Assembly: GCF_004343075.1 (NCBI RefSeq)
Contig: NZ_SLXP01000017.1
Coordinates: 1-64,000, forward strand
Reading direction: 5' to 3'
DNA: 64,000 bases
From: Rhodovulum marinum
GTDB lineage: Bacteria; Pseudomonadota; Alphaproteobacteria; Rhodobacterales; Rhodobacteraceae
Positions 50,952 to 60,536 of this stretch are shown here, piece after piece. Below the pieces are notes generated by a model. It was not told the origin of the DNA. It saw only the letters and a program-made list of their open reading frames with translations, and did no database searches. The position numbers and the translations under genes were made by a program. Position 1 is the stretch's first letter. Each line of letters starts with the position of its first letter.

Positions 50952-53593
50952 AACTTCGCGCCCTCCAGCTCACCAATGTCCGCCGTTTTGCCGGGCAGAC
51001 CGCAGCGCTTGACGAAATCGGCGACGGGATCACGGTGTTCTCGGCCCCGAATGAAAGCGGCAAGTCGACCTTCTTCGACGCGCTGCATGCGCTGTTCTTC
51101 CAGCCCTATTCCAGCCAGAACCGCGAGGTGAAATCGCTGCGCCCGCATTCCGGGGGCGCGGTCACCGTGGCCGCCGAGATCGAGACCGGCGAGGGCCGGT
51201 TCCGGCTGGAAAAGACCTGGCTGTCGCGGAAATCGGCGAAGGTGACAGACTGTGCCACGGGCCGCCTGCTGGCCCAGGATGACGAGGCCGAGGCCTGGAT
51301 CGACCGGCTGATCCGGGGCGGGCTGGGTGGCCCGGCAGGGCTCTTGTGGGTGCGCCAGGGCGTGACCGCGCTGGAGCCGGACGGCACCTCGACCGCCGAG
51401 AAGCGCGAGCGGGAAAACGCGCTGGCCGCCCGACGCGACCTGATGTCGACGCTGGCCGGAGAGATCGACCTGATGACTGGCGGGCGGCGGATGGACCACG
51501 TTCTGGCCGCCTGCCGGGCGGAACTGGCCGAGATCGCCACCGCGACCGGTAAGGCCAGGGCCGGCGGCCCCTGGAAACGCGCCGAGGACGAGGTGGCGCA
51601 CCTCTCCGCGACCCGGGACACGCTGGCCGCCCAGGTTGCGGAACTGTCGGGGGCGCTGGAAGAGCGCCGCCGCGCCGAGGCCGAGCGCGCGCGGCTGGAC
51701 GATCCCGACGAACGCGCGGCGCGGGACAGCGCCCTGAAGGGCGCGCGCGAGGCGATGCAGGCGGCCGAAGCCCATGCCGCGCGGCTCGAATCCGCAGAGC
51801 GCGAGGTCACGATCGCCGGGCTGGAACACGCGGCGGCCGCATCGGCGGTCAAGGAGTTGCAAGGGTTGGAAACGGCCCTGACCGAGGCGCAGGCGGCGGT
51901 TGCGGCGGCGGCCGAGGCGGAACGGGAGGCGCAGGAGGTCCATGCCGCCCGCGTGACCGAGGAGGCCACGGCAGCACAGGCCCTGAGCGGCGCCGAGGCC
52001 CGGGTCAAGGCGGCGCGAGCCGCCCATGGCCGGGCGCAGCGGGCCGCGCTGGCCCGGATGGCCGTCGAGCGCCTGGGCGAGATGCAGGCGCGGCTGGAGA
52101 AGGCCGAGGCGCAGGGCAAGCACTTGGCGGAGGCGCGTGCGCAGGTCGAGGCCGCACCCGTCGATGAAGCCACGCTGGCCACGCTCGACGACCTCAATCG
52201 AAAGCTGAGTGCGGCGCAGGCCCGCCGGGATGCGCTGGCCGTGACCATCACACCCCGCTATTCCGGCGATCTGCGGATCAAGCTGGACGGCGAGGATCTG
52301 CCCGAGGGCACGGCCCGCCCGCTGCAGGACCGCGCCCGGCTGGATTTGCCGGGCCTCGGCGCGCTGGAGATCGACACCGGCGGCCGCGACACCGCCGAGG
52401 CCGCCCGCGCGGCGTGTGAAGCGGCGGAGCACGCCTTGCGCAACGTGCTGGAGGCGGCCGGCGTGACGACGCTGGCCGAGGCCCGGGCCGCCCATGCCGC
52501 GCGGCAAAAGGCCGAGGCCGCCGCCGCGCAGGCCACGCAACTGCTGGCAAGCCTCGCCCCCGAGGGGATGGACAAGCTGCGCGAAACCGTGGCCGCCCTG
52601 GCCCTGAGTGCCGGGGCCGAGCAGGCGGAAGAGGCCGGAGACCCCGACGCGCTCGCCCGGCAGTTGGAGGAGGCCGAGACCGCCGAGACCCGGGCCCGCG
52701 CTACCCTCGATACTGCGCGCAAGGCGCTGGCCCGGGCCGACATGGCCCTGTCCGCCGCCCAGACCGCGCACGGCCAGGCGCGCGAGGCCTATGAGGCCGC
52801 CCGCACGGCGCGCGGACCCGAGGCCGAACACGCCGAGCAGACCGCGCAGGCAACAGACCGGCTACGCCAGGCCACGGAAAAGCGGGACAAGGCCACCGCC
52901 GCCCGCGACGCGCTGGCCACCGAGGCCCCCGACATGGACACCCTGCGCGCGGAACTGGCCCGCACCGAGGGCGCGGTGAAGGCCGCCGCAGACCGGATGC
53001 GCACCCTGTCCGAACAGATCCACGGCCTCGACGGCACGATCCGCGCCCGCGCCGAGGACGGGATCGAGGAACGCCTGGCCGAGATCGAAGGGCAACTGGC
53101 CACGGCCGAGACCCGCGCCCGGCGCTACGCCCGCGAGGCCGCCGCCCTGCAAAAGCTGGAAGAGGCCCTGACCGCCGCCCGCCACGCCGCCCGCGACGCC
53201 TATTTCGAGCCGGTGAAGGCCGAGCTTCTGCCGCTCCTGTCGCTTCTGCATGACGAGGCCGATATCCGGCTGGACGATGCCACCCTCTTGCCCGTCGCGC
53301 TGACCCGGCAGGGGCAGGAGGAAGACCTCGAGATCCTCTCGGGCGGCACCGCGGAACAGATCGCGATCCTGACCCGCCTGGCCTTCGCCCGGCTCTTTTC
53401 CCGCACCGGCCAGAGCGTGCCGGTGATCCTTGACGACGCGCTGATCCATTCCGACGACGACCGGATCGAACGGATGTTCACCGCGCTGCACCGCGTCGCC
53501 GGCGACCAGCAGATCATCGTCTTCACCTGCCGCCAGCGGGCATTCTCACGCCTGGGCGGCGCAGAGGCGCGGTTCTCGATTGCAATGACATAA
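50948..53593 (+). CDS. SbcC/Rad50-like SMC ATPase
   Basis: An 881-residue coiled-coil ATPase. Walker A is APNESGKST near residue 36, the ABC signature LSGGTAEQ near 797 and Walker B VPVILDDALIHSD near 824. Long heptad-rich arms flank a central compact segment around residues 435-480 (YSGDLRIKLDGEDLPEG). No Cys-x2-Cys zinc hook is seen, so it is not a standard Rad50 and is closer to YhaN-type proteins. The ATG overlaps the nuclease gene, so the two form a complex that probably handles DNA ends. Whether its job is repair or defence cannot be told from sequence. Confidence 0.92.
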   Translation: MKLRALQLTNVRRFAGQTAALDEIGDGITVFSAPNESGKSTFFDALHALFFQPYSSQNREVKSLRPHSGGAVTVAAEIETGEGRFRLEKTWLSRKSAKVTDCATGRLLAQDDEAEAWIDRLIRGGLGGPAGLLWVRQGVTALEPDGTSTAEKRERENALAARRDLMSTLAGEIDLMTGGRRMDHVLAACRAELAEIATATGKARAGGPWKRAEDEVAHLSATRDTLAAQVAELSGALEERRRAEAERARLDDPDERAARDSALKGAREAMQAAEAHAARLESAEREVTIAGLEHAAAASAVKELQGLETALTEAQAAVAAAAEAEREAQEVHAARVTEEATAAQALSGAEARVKAARAAHGRAQRAALARMAVERLGEMQARLEKAEAQGKHLAEARAQVEAAPVDEATLATLDDLNRKLSAAQARRDALAVTITPRYSGDLRIKLDGEDLPEGTARPLQDRARLDLPGLGALEIDTGGRDTAEAARAACEAAEHALRNVLEAAGVTTLAEARAAHAARQKAEAAAAQATQLLASLAPEGMDKLRETVAALALSAGAEQAEEAGDPDALARQLEEAETAETRARATLDTARKALARADMALSAAQTAHGQAREAYEAARTARGPEAEHAEQTAQATDRLRQATEKRDKATAARDALATEAPDMDTLRAELARTEGAVKAAADRMRTLSEQIHGLDGTIRARAEDGIEERLAEIEGQLATAETRARRYAREAAALQKLEEALTAARHAARDAYFEPVKAELLPLLSLLHDEADIRLDDATLLPVALTRQGQEEDLEILSGGTAEQIAILTRLAFARLFSRTGQSVPVILDDALIHSDDDRIERMFTALHRVAGDQQIIVFTCRQRAFSRLGGAEARFSIAMT

Positions 53594-53732
53594 AATTCCG
53601 GCCTACGGGTCGGCTCTTTCGTAAGCGTTGTCTTGCACCCACCTGTTCCTGATCTCCGGGGTCTGCGATGCCATTCCTGCTTCGGAACAGGAATGGAGTT
53701 TCTCCATGGAGAGTACACTGGAGTTTTTCCGG

Positions 53733-55655
53733 TCAGGTGGTGTTGATGTGTCTGCCGGTGGTCGGCGACGGTGTCCTTTCGGAATTCCAGGACAGAGCGC
53801 GGAGCCTACCCGTTGCGCCGCTGCCATTCCGCCCCAATCCCCTCACCCCATTTCCGGCCCTCCCGCTTCCGGCTCTGCCTCCGGATCGACGCGGGCCGCA
53901 TTCCGGGCCAGCTTGGCGACCAGGCGGGGCAGGGTGGTTGTCCGGTCCGAGGCAGGGCAGATCGGGATGTGCGGCCTGCAGCGTGCCGAGGCGATCCCGC
54001 CAGGCGGCCGGGTCTTCCCGGAAGGCCGCCAGGGCTGCGGGGCCAAGGATCAGGACCGGGCGCGCGCTGTCCGGGATCGGATCCTCCAACCCCAGGACCG
54101 GAACGCGATCGCAGGGCAGGTCCGTGGCCGCGGCCAGCTGTCCCCGCAGCTTTTCCGGTGGGTCCAGATCAAGGCTGAGAATGGCCTGCCGATCCGCGCG
54201 CGCCCGCGCCGCGCGGCGCAGCACCGCCGCCCGTCCGGACAGCAGCATGCCCGGCGCGGGCGGGTTGAACGGGTCGGGCGGGGCCGGCAGGTGGTCGGAG
54301 CGCGCACAAAAGGCCTGCGCGAACACCTCGGCCGTGCCCGACGTCCCGGTCCGGGAAGGACGGCCCAGGAGGATGCGATCGGGGGTGGCCCGCGCCGCGC
54401 TGCCATCCGCGAAGACCAGGTCGATCCGGCGCGCCGACGCGTGGATGCGTTGGCGGAACCGATCCGCGCTTTGCCGGGCCGCTTTCAACACCCGCCCGAT
54501 CCAGGCGCCAAGGCTCAGCCGGTCTCCGCTGGCCCCTCCAGCAGCGCGCGCAGGGCTGCCACGTCTTGCGAAACGGCGTCCAGATTCTCCTGCACCGCCC
54601 CGAGCGCGTGGGCCTGCCGCTCCTGCATGTTCCGCATCTCCAGGATTGTCTTGATGAGCCGGGCCGCGGCGGAGCCCTCTGTCGTTTCCGGGTTCTGCAA
54701 GAGGTCCAGCAAGGGGTGCAGGGCCTGCACGTCCTTGCGCGTGTCCTCCAGCGTGCTCATCAGCACCTTTTCCGGGTCCGGCAAGGCCAGAGGCGTGGGC
54801 TGGGGCTGGATCATGGAATGTCTCCTGTGTCATGGGAAAAGCGGCCTGTTCGGGTCGTCCGGACAGGGTGTGCAGCATGAGGCCGGCGGCCAGCACCGGG
54901 TCCGCCCGGCGCAGGGCCGCGGCATGGGCGAAGCGGGCGCGCATGCGGGCCGGTTCGAAATCATGGCCCAGGGCGGAGAGGCGCAAGGACAGCGTGCCCG
55001 CGTGCCGGCAGACAAAGCTAGGGGTGCCATGGCCGGTGGTCTCGACCTCGACCCTTATCGGGCTGCCGACCGCCTCCAGCGCGGTGTTCAGCCCGGGCAC
55101 GTCCGTGGGCCGCCGCGCGAAGGCCGCGTTCAGGTCCCGGGCCAGGGGCGGGGCATGGACATGCGCCGATAGGCGCCGCGCGGGCGCATGGCCGGACAGG
55201 CGGACGGGCCGGCCGCGGCTGTAATACGGCTCTTCAAGGCCCAGCCGCCGGGCCAGCCCCCGGTGGGTCGTATCGGTATGGGCGGGGCTGGTGATGGGGC
55301 GCAAGGGAAAGCCGAGGAAGGTTCTCAACGCGGCGAAGCCATGGGCGTGATCGCAGGCCGCATCGGCGTGACGCACGAGGATCCAGGGCGCCATGTCGGG
55401 CGGCAGCCCGTGCCGGCCGAGCGCGAAGCGGAATACGGCCAGCCATTGGGGCCGGGAGAGCCAGAGCCCTTCCGGCGCCGACAGGGTGACGTGGACGAAC
55501 CCGTCCCGGTCGGGATCGGAAAAGCGCTGGAAGAACCGGCGCGCCCGGGTCGGGCTGGACACGGGCACCGTGCCGCCCAGCAGCTCATGGCCGGGCCGCA
55601 TGTCGTAGCTTGCCAGGCATTCGGCCGTCCGGTGAAATTGCAGGTGCGGCCGCAT
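53733..55655 (-). CDS. Relaxase-like protein; frame probably disrupted
   Basis: An uninterrupted 640-codon frame. The first 270 residues are relaxase-like: GFVHVTLSAPEGLWLSRPQW, then RHADAACDHAHG near residue 100, an HUH-type histidine cluster, and GFPLRPITSPAHTDTTHRGLARRLGL. The middle (about 280-380) is low-complexity and lies opposite a far better coding frame (54515-54814). The last 75 residues also look like shifted reading: another frame gives a natural ending, …LVAKLARNAARVDPEAEPE…, stopping at 53843. Two indels, one near 54860 and one near 53960, would explain this. It starts with the stop of the MobC-like gene (TGATG). It could be a pseudogene, a sequencing artefact, or a genuinely long protein. 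Confidence 0.6.
   Translation of the reverse strand: MRPHLQFHRTAECLASYDMRPGHELLGGTVPVSSPTRARRFFQRFSDPDRDGFVHVTLSAPEGLWLSRPQWLAVFRFALGRHGLPPDMAPWILVRHADAACDHAHGFAALRTFLGFPLRPITSPAHTDTTHRGLARRLGLEEPYYSRGRPVRLSGHAPARRLSAHVHAPPLARDLNAAFARRPTDVPGLNTALEAVGSPIRVEVETTGHGTPSFVCRHAGTLSLRLSALGHDFEPARMRARFAHAAALRRADPVLAAGLMLHTLSGRPEQAAFPMTQETFHDPAPAHASGLAGPGKGADEHAGGHAQGRAGPAPLAGPLAEPGNDRGLRRGPAHQDNPGDAEHAGAAGPRARGGAGESGRRFARRGSPARAAGGASGDRLSLGAWIGRVLKAARQSADRFRQRIHASARRIDLVFADGSAARATPDRILLGRPSRTGTSGTAEVFAQAFCARSDHLPAPPDPFNPPAPGMLLSGRAAVLRRAARARADRQAILSLDLDPPEKLRGQLAAATDLPCDRVPVLGLEDPIPDSARPVLILGPAALAAFREDPAAWRDRLGTLQAAHPDLPCLGPDNHPAPPGRQAGPECGPRRSGGRAGSGRAGNGVRGLGRNGSGATGRLRALSWNSERTPSPTTGRHINTT
54515..54814 (-). 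CDS. Small coiled-coil protein nested within the relaxase frame (99 aa)
   Basis: The ATG at 54814 has AGGAGA six bases upstream. Codons have very high third-position G/C and the protein (MIQPQPTPLALPDPEKV…) is a clean amphipathic helix (LIKTILEMRNMQERQAHAL…ALRALLEG). Both features favour this frame over the relaxase frame that covers it. In an alternative frame the upstream relaxase segment would stop with TGA exactly at this start (ATGA, 54811-54814), as in a normal coupled operon. It may be a relaxosome accessory protein. Confidence 0.65.
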   Translation of the reverse strand: MIQPQPTPLALPDPEKVLMSTLEDTRKDVQALHPLLDLLQNPETTEGSAAARLIKTILEMRNMQERQAHALGAVQENLDAVSQDVAALRALLEGPAETG

Positions 55656-56002
55656 CAGCCCCGCTCCGATCCCGCCGGCAAATGGGCCAGAAACAACTGT
55701 TCGGCGGCATCCAGCAACCGCTCGATCCGCTCCCGGGGGATCGGGCTGTCCGTGGCCTGGGCGTGGTGCAGGACCGCGTTCAGCAGTTCGCCGACCCGGG
55801 CGATATCGCGGGCCAGCCGTATGTCGTGCGACACCTGCGCGGACAACAGGCGCGTGCGGATGAACTCCGCAAGCTGGGCGTAACCGTGTTCCTGCGCCCG
55901 GCGCTGCAACTCTGCCTCCTCCGCGGGCGTGGTGCGGAACTTGATCACCCTGGAGCGCTTGGGGGTGTTCGAGGCTGCGAACGGTTCGGTCATGGTGCGC
56001 AT
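55655..56002 (-). CDS. MobC-like relaxosome accessory protein (115 aa)
   Basis: The ATG at 56002 has AAGGAGA seven bases upstream. The N-terminal half (VIKFRTTPAEEAELQRRAQEHGY…LAEFIRTRLL) is a ribbon-helix-helix domain as in MobC/TraJ proteins. The C-terminal half (LLNAVLHHAQATD…IERLLDAAEQLFLAHL) is helical. It overlaps the relaxase-like gene by one base and would bind the transfer origin upstream. Confidence 0.8.
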   Translation of the reverse strand: MRTMTEPFAASNTPKRSRVIKFRTTPAEEAELQRRAQEHGYAQLAEFIRTRLLSAQVSHDIRLARDIARVGELLNAVLHHAQATDSPIPRERIERLLDAAEQLFLAHLPAGSERG

Positions 56003-56420
56003 GGTCAGGTCTCCTTGTTTTAGCCGGGCTGACTTCGCCCGGGGTTGTATGGAAAACCTATGACACCACCCCGAAAATCCCGAGCGGGGCGGGGTCGAAA
56101 AGCGGCAGGGATCTGCAGGTTTCTGTGGAAAACGCGGCCGGTTCTCGCGGAGGCGGCGCGCAGGATGGGCCGTGTCGGCCGCGGCGCATGTTCACGCGTT
56201 TCCGGGAAGATGCGGACCGGCCGGGCGTGCGAGGAAATGTCGTTCAATAACGCCACCGGGCCCGCGCGTTAGGTGCTGACGCGCGAGCGATCCGCGTGGT
56301 GTATCGCGGACTGCGATAGTCCCCCCGCATCGCCCCGCCCTGTCCCTTCGGATCCAAGGACCATGGTCTTCTTGCTGAACCGGGCATTGACCGCATCGAG
56401 CGCCTGCATCACGGCGCGGG
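56003..56420. other. Non-coding region upstream of the second mobilisation operon; candidate transfer origin
   Basis: No supported gene. Inverted repeats include CCCCG/CGGGG (around 56069-56091) and CGCGGCCG (56133-56140) with CGGCCGCG (56176-56183). Position before a MobC-relaxase pair is where a transfer origin is expected, but no nick sequence is recognised. Confidence 0.4.
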
Positions 56421-56885
56421 ATCACGAGCGGGCTGGCACTGGAGGTCGTCTACCAGTCGATGTCGCGCCCGGAGTCGGGCGCGCAGGTCATCGAGCCCCA
56501 CGCCCTGGCCTTCGATGGGTTCCGCTGGCATGCGCGGGCCTTCTGCCGGCGGGACGGCGTGTTGAAGGATTTCCTGCTTTCACGGATCCTGGAGGCCCGG
56601 GACAGCGGGCTTACGGAAAGTGCCTCCGCGGACGACCGGGCCTGGCAGGAGAAGATCGAGCTGGTGATCGCGCCGCATCCGGGGCTTTCCGAGGCGCAGA
56701 CCCGGGTCTTCGAGATGGATTACGCGATGGAGGAGGGCGTGGCGCGGATCCCGGTGCGCCGGGCGCTGCTCCACTACGCGCTCAAGCGGCTGGGGCTCGA
56801 TACCGATCCCGACGCGCGGGCGCCGCGGGACCAGCAGATCGTGCTGGTCAATCGCGACGAGGTGATGGCGGCGCTTGGGGCGTAA
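56421..56885 (+). pseudogene. C-terminal remnant of a WYL-domain regulator
   Basis: The frame reads ITSGLALEVVYQSMSRPES, then VIEPHALAFDGFRWHARAFCRRDGVLKDFLLSRI, the WYL-domain core and its WxARxFC segment, ending in a WCX-like tail with a normal stop. The HTH and the first part of a normal 300-residue regulator are absent, and the region upstream is non-coding. An ATG at 56460 could still produce a 141-residue protein. It precedes the second restriction operon by 180 bp, where an intact regulator may once have acted. Confidence 0.7.
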
Positions 56886-57065
56886 AGCCTTTCGCAGGGG
56901 CAAATCCGGCCGTTCGATTTTGGTTTGCCAGTATCGAGCATTCGGAAGCCGGGCGGTTTTTCCACAGGAATCATCCTATGGGCGATTCCGTCACGGCGGC
57001 TCGTACCTTATTTAGGGGATAAGGTTCTGCCGGGAGGTCAGTAGATTGATGATAAGGTCGAATAG

Positions 57066-59084
57066 ATGAATACCCAGACGAAAAACACCTCTCTCGCGGA
57101 TTTCATCTGGAAGAACGCGGATGACCTCTGGGGAAACTTCAAGCACGTCGACTTCGGCAAGATCATCCTGCCCTTCACCCTGCTGCGCCGTCTGGAATGC
57201 GTGCTGGAACCGACCCGGGACCAGGTGCGCGAGACCGTCAAGACCATGAAGGACAGCGGGATCGACCTGGACGTCATTCTGCGCACCCAGACCGGCTACC
57301 CGTTCTACAACACCTCGAATTACGACCTGCGCAGTCTCGGCGCGACCCGGACCCGTCAGAACCTCGAGGACTACATCGCCTCCTTCTCGGACAACGCGCG
57401 GGTCATCTTCGAACAGTTCGACTTCGCGAACACGCTGGCCCGGATGGACAAGGCCGGGGTCCTCTACAAGATCTGTCAGAACTTCGCCGCCATTGATCTG
57501 CACCCCGACGCGGTTCCGGAACGGGTCATGTCCAACGTCTATGAGCACCTGATCCGGCGCTTCGGCGCCGAGGTGAACGAGGCGGCTGAAGACTTCATGA
57601 CGCCGCGCGACGTCGTCCATCTGGCCATCGAGCTGCTGCTCGACCCGGACGACCAGATGTTCATCGACAATCCCGGCCTGATCCGGACCCTCTATGACCC
57701 CACCTGCGGCACCGGCGGCTTCCTGTCGGACGGCATGGAGCACGTGAACGCGCTGCGCGACCGATATTCGGTTGCCCCGGTCATCGTGCCCTACGGGCAG
57801 GAGCTGGAACCGGAGACCCACGCCGTCTGCCTCGCCTCGATGTTGCTCAAGACCGTCGAGTCCGATCCCGGCCGCGACCTGTCGAAGAACATCAAGCTCG
57901 GCAGCACCCTGTCCGACGACAAGCTCGCGGATGAGCGGTTCCATTACTGCGTCTCGAACCCGCCCTTCGGTAAGAAATGGGAGATGGACCAGGCCGCCGT
58001 GGTCCGGGAGCATCAGGAGAAGGGGTTCGAGGGCCGCTTCGGCCCCAAGCTGCCGCGCGTCAGCGACGGGTCGATGCTATTTCTGCTTCACCTCCTTAGC
58101 AAGCTGGAGGCGCCGGAACGTGGCGGCGGGCGGGCGGCCATCGTCCTCTCCGGCTCGCCCCTCTTCAACGGGAACGCGGGGCAAGGGGAATCCGAGATCC
58201 GTCGTTACCTGCTGGAGGAGGACGTGGTCGAGGCGATCATCGCGCTTCCGACCGAGATCTTCTTCCGCACCGGGATCGGCACCTACATCTGGCTCCTGTC
58301 CAACAAGAAGCCGGCCGCCCGAAAGGGCAAGGTCCAGCTGATCGACGCCACCGCACTCTATGAGCCGATGCGCAAGAGCGAGGGCAACAAGCGCCGGAAG
58401 GTCGGGGACGGCCAGATCCGCCAGATCGTCCAGATGTATGCCGACTTCGCCGAGACGAAGGAGAGCCGCCTGTTCGACAGCCGCGACTTCGGCTACCGCC
58501 GAGTGAAGGTCCTGCGCCCGCTGCGCAAGAAGATCGTGATCTCGGCCGAAGGGCTGGCGGCGCTGGCGGATGAAACCGCATGGGGCAAGCTCGCGCCCGA
58601 AGTGCAGACCGCATGGACTGCGCTCTTCGAGGCGGACATGGGCGAGGCGCATGGCTGGCAGCGGTTCGAGGCCTGGGTCAAGAACGCGGCCAAACGCGAT
58701 GCGGGGCTGGGCAAGGTGAACGCCGCCCTCATCAAGGCGTTCCAGAAATCTTTCGGCGTGCGCGACACGGAACTCGATCCGGTGCGCGACAAGAAGGGTG
58801 AGATCATCCCCGATGACGCCCTGACGGATTTCGAGAACATCCCCCTCGGGACCGACATCCGGGACTACATGGCGCAGGAGGTGCTGCCCCATGCGCCAGA
58901 CGCCTATGTCGATGAGACATTCCGGGACGATTACGACGGCCAGGTCGGCATCGTGGGGTATGAGATCAACTTCAACCGCTACTTCTATGAATACCAGCCG
59001 CCCCGCGATCTTGAAGAGATCGACGCCGAGCTGAAGGCGGTCGAGGCGGAAATCGCTGCGGTGCTGGCGGAGGTGACGGACTGA
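57066..59084 (+). CDS. hsdM: Type I restriction enzyme methyltransferase (M) subunit, second system
   Basis: A 672-residue N6-adenine methyltransferase, longer than the first HsdM. Motif I is DPTCGTGGFL near residue 210 and motif IV NPPFGKKW near 297. An N-terminal helical domain (LADFIWKNADDLWGNFKHVDFGKIILPF) and an extended C-terminal region of about 200 residues (DPVRDKKGEIIPDDALTDFE…) are present, typical of the larger M subunits of this restriction subfamily. The stop and the hsdS start share one base (TGATG). It is not closely related to the 15-kb HsdM. Confidence 0.96.
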   Translation: MNTQTKNTSLADFIWKNADDLWGNFKHVDFGKIILPFTLLRRLECVLEPTRDQVRETVKTMKDSGIDLDVILRTQTGYPFYNTSNYDLRSLGATRTRQNLEDYIASFSDNARVIFEQFDFANTLARMDKAGVLYKICQNFAAIDLHPDAVPERVMSNVYEHLIRRFGAEVNEAAEDFMTPRDVVHLAIELLLDPDDQMFIDNPGLIRTLYDPTCGTGGFLSDGMEHVNALRDRYSVAPVIVPYGQELEPETHAVCLASMLLKTVESDPGRDLSKNIKLGSTLSDDKLADERFHYCVSNPPFGKKWEMDQAAVVREHQEKGFEGRFGPKLPRVSDGSMLFLLHLLSKLEAPERGGGRAAIVLSGSPLFNGNAGQGESEIRRYLLEEDVVEAIIALPTEIFFRTGIGTYIWLLSNKKPAARKGKVQLIDATALYEPMRKSEGNKRRKVGDGQIRQIVQMYADFAETKESRLFDSRDFGYRRVKVLRPLRKKIVISAEGLAALADETAWGKLAPEVQTAWTALFEADMGEAHGWQRFEAWVKNAAKRDAGLGKVNAALIKAFQKSFGVRDTELDPVRDKKGEIIPDDALTDFENIPLGTDIRDYMAQEVLPHAPDAYVDETFRDDYDGQVGIVGYEINFNRYFYEYQPPRDLEEIDAELKAVEAEIAAVLAEVTD

Positions 59085-60370
59085 TGCCCGCGCGCTACAA
59101 GACTATGGTGGATACCGGAAATTCATTCCTCGGGAAAATGCCATCTCATTGGACGGTCAATCGGGGCGCAGCATTTCTCTACGAAAAGAAAGTAAGAAAC
59201 GTCGGAACCGCCTCAACAAATTATCTGTCGTTGATGGCAAATCGTGGGATCATCCTTTACGAAGACAAAGGCGATGTTGGGAACAAGAAGCCTGAGGACT
59301 TGTCCAAGTGTAAAGTCGTCGAGATTGGTGACTTTGTGCTGAACAGTATGAACTATGCAATCGGTTCTTACGGTATTTCACCTTATAATGGTGTTTGCAG
59401 CCCTGTATACGTTATTATGAGAAACCGACCTGAAACGGCTGAGCATGCGTTTGTAAATTATATCCTTTCCAATAGGCACTATCAGACCTATGCGCAGTCG
59501 TTTGGCACTGGAATCTTGGATCATCGAAGGGCGATTGGTTGGGAGGAAATTAAGCAGATCCCAGTCGCGCTGCCCCCCTTGGAAGAACAAGCCGCCATCG
59601 CCCGCTTTCTAGACCAGGAAACCGGCCAGATTGACGGCCTGATCGAGAAGAAGACCCGGTTCATCGCGCTGCTGAAGGAAAAGATACTCGGCTTTTCGGA
59701 CTCGTGCGTTACCGGCCGCGACGACAGCCGACGCGTCCTCAAGGACGTCGATATACCGTGGGCACCTCGGATTCCGGAAGGCTGGACCGTGCGAAAGGGC
59801 AAGCATCTCTTCGAAGAAATGGCGCGCCCGGTGGGTCCAAACGATGAAATCATCACCGCGTTCCGCGATGGGCAGGTCTGCCTCAGGAGCAAGCGGCGAA
59901 CAGAGGGCTACACCTTCGCCGAGAAGGAAGTCGGATACCAAAGAATACTAAAGGGCGATTTGGTCATTCATACTATGGATGCCTTCGCCGGCGCGATTGG
60001 GGTTTCCGAAGACGACGGAAAAGCGACCGGCGAGTATGCGGTGTGCAAACCTCGCTCCGATGAGGCCGTCCCCGAATACTACGCCTACCTGCTCAGGTGC
60101 ATGGCGCGGCGAAACTACATCTATGTTCTGTGCCCATCTGTTCGTGAAAGAGCCCCGAGGTTTCGTTTTGTGCGGTTCGCGCCCGTGAAACTCCCCGTGC
60201 CCCCTCGCGAGGAGCAGCTTGAAATCGTTGATCGGATCGAACGTGCAACGGCACGAATGAAGAACCTGATCGCCCTGACCGAGCGCAGCATCGACCTACT
60301 TCGCGAGAAGCGTGCTGCCCTGATCACTGCTGCCGTGACCGGCAAGATCGACGTGAGGGCGGCGGCATGA
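59084..60370 (+). CDS. hsdS: Type I restriction enzyme specificity (S) subunit, second system
   Basis: A 428-residue protein with two TRDs: TRD1 (about 1-165, ending KQIPVALPPLEEQAAIARFL) and TRD2 (about 225-385, ending KLPVPPREEQLEIVDRI), each followed by a helical spacer (IDGLIEKKTRFIALLKEKI; LTERSIDLLREKRAALITAAVTGKID). TRD1 is encoded by visibly AT-richer DNA than TRD2 and the spacers, a sign that this recognition half was exchanged recently. Confidence 0.95.
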   Translation: MPARYKTMVDTGNSFLGKMPSHWTVNRGAAFLYEKKVRNVGTASTNYLSLMANRGIILYEDKGDVGNKKPEDLSKCKVVEIGDFVLNSMNYAIGSYGISPYNGVCSPVYVIMRNRPETAEHAFVNYILSNRHYQTYAQSFGTGILDHRRAIGWEEIKQIPVALPPLEEQAAIARFLDQETGQIDGLIEKKTRFIALLKEKILGFSDSCVTGRDDSRRVLKDVDIPWAPRIPEGWTVRKGKHLFEEMARPVGPNDEIITAFRDGQVCLRSKRRTEGYTFAEKEVGYQRILKGDLVIHTMDAFAGAIGVSEDDGKATGEYAVCKPRSDEAVPEYYAYLLRCMARRNYIYVLCPSVRERAPRFRFVRFAPVKLPVPPREEQLEIVDRIERATARMKNLIALTERSIDLLREKRAALITAAVTGKIDVRAAA

Positions 60371-60536
60371 CTTTTTGCGCGGACCGGTCGGTTTCTTATT
60401 GCTTTGGTAGGATTCCTGCCCTATCTACTGTCTCAACAAGACCCGCCACGCCTCGGACGGAGCCTCGGTTTCGCACTGCGCACCCCGGCGGGTTACTTGT
60501 TTTCAGGGTATCGCTTTCGCGGCACAGGAGTGCCGC

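Noticed and set aside
50924-52831. 635-codon minus-strand open frame
   Set aside because: Antisense to the SbcC-like ATPase; glycine- and arginine-rich shadow composition.
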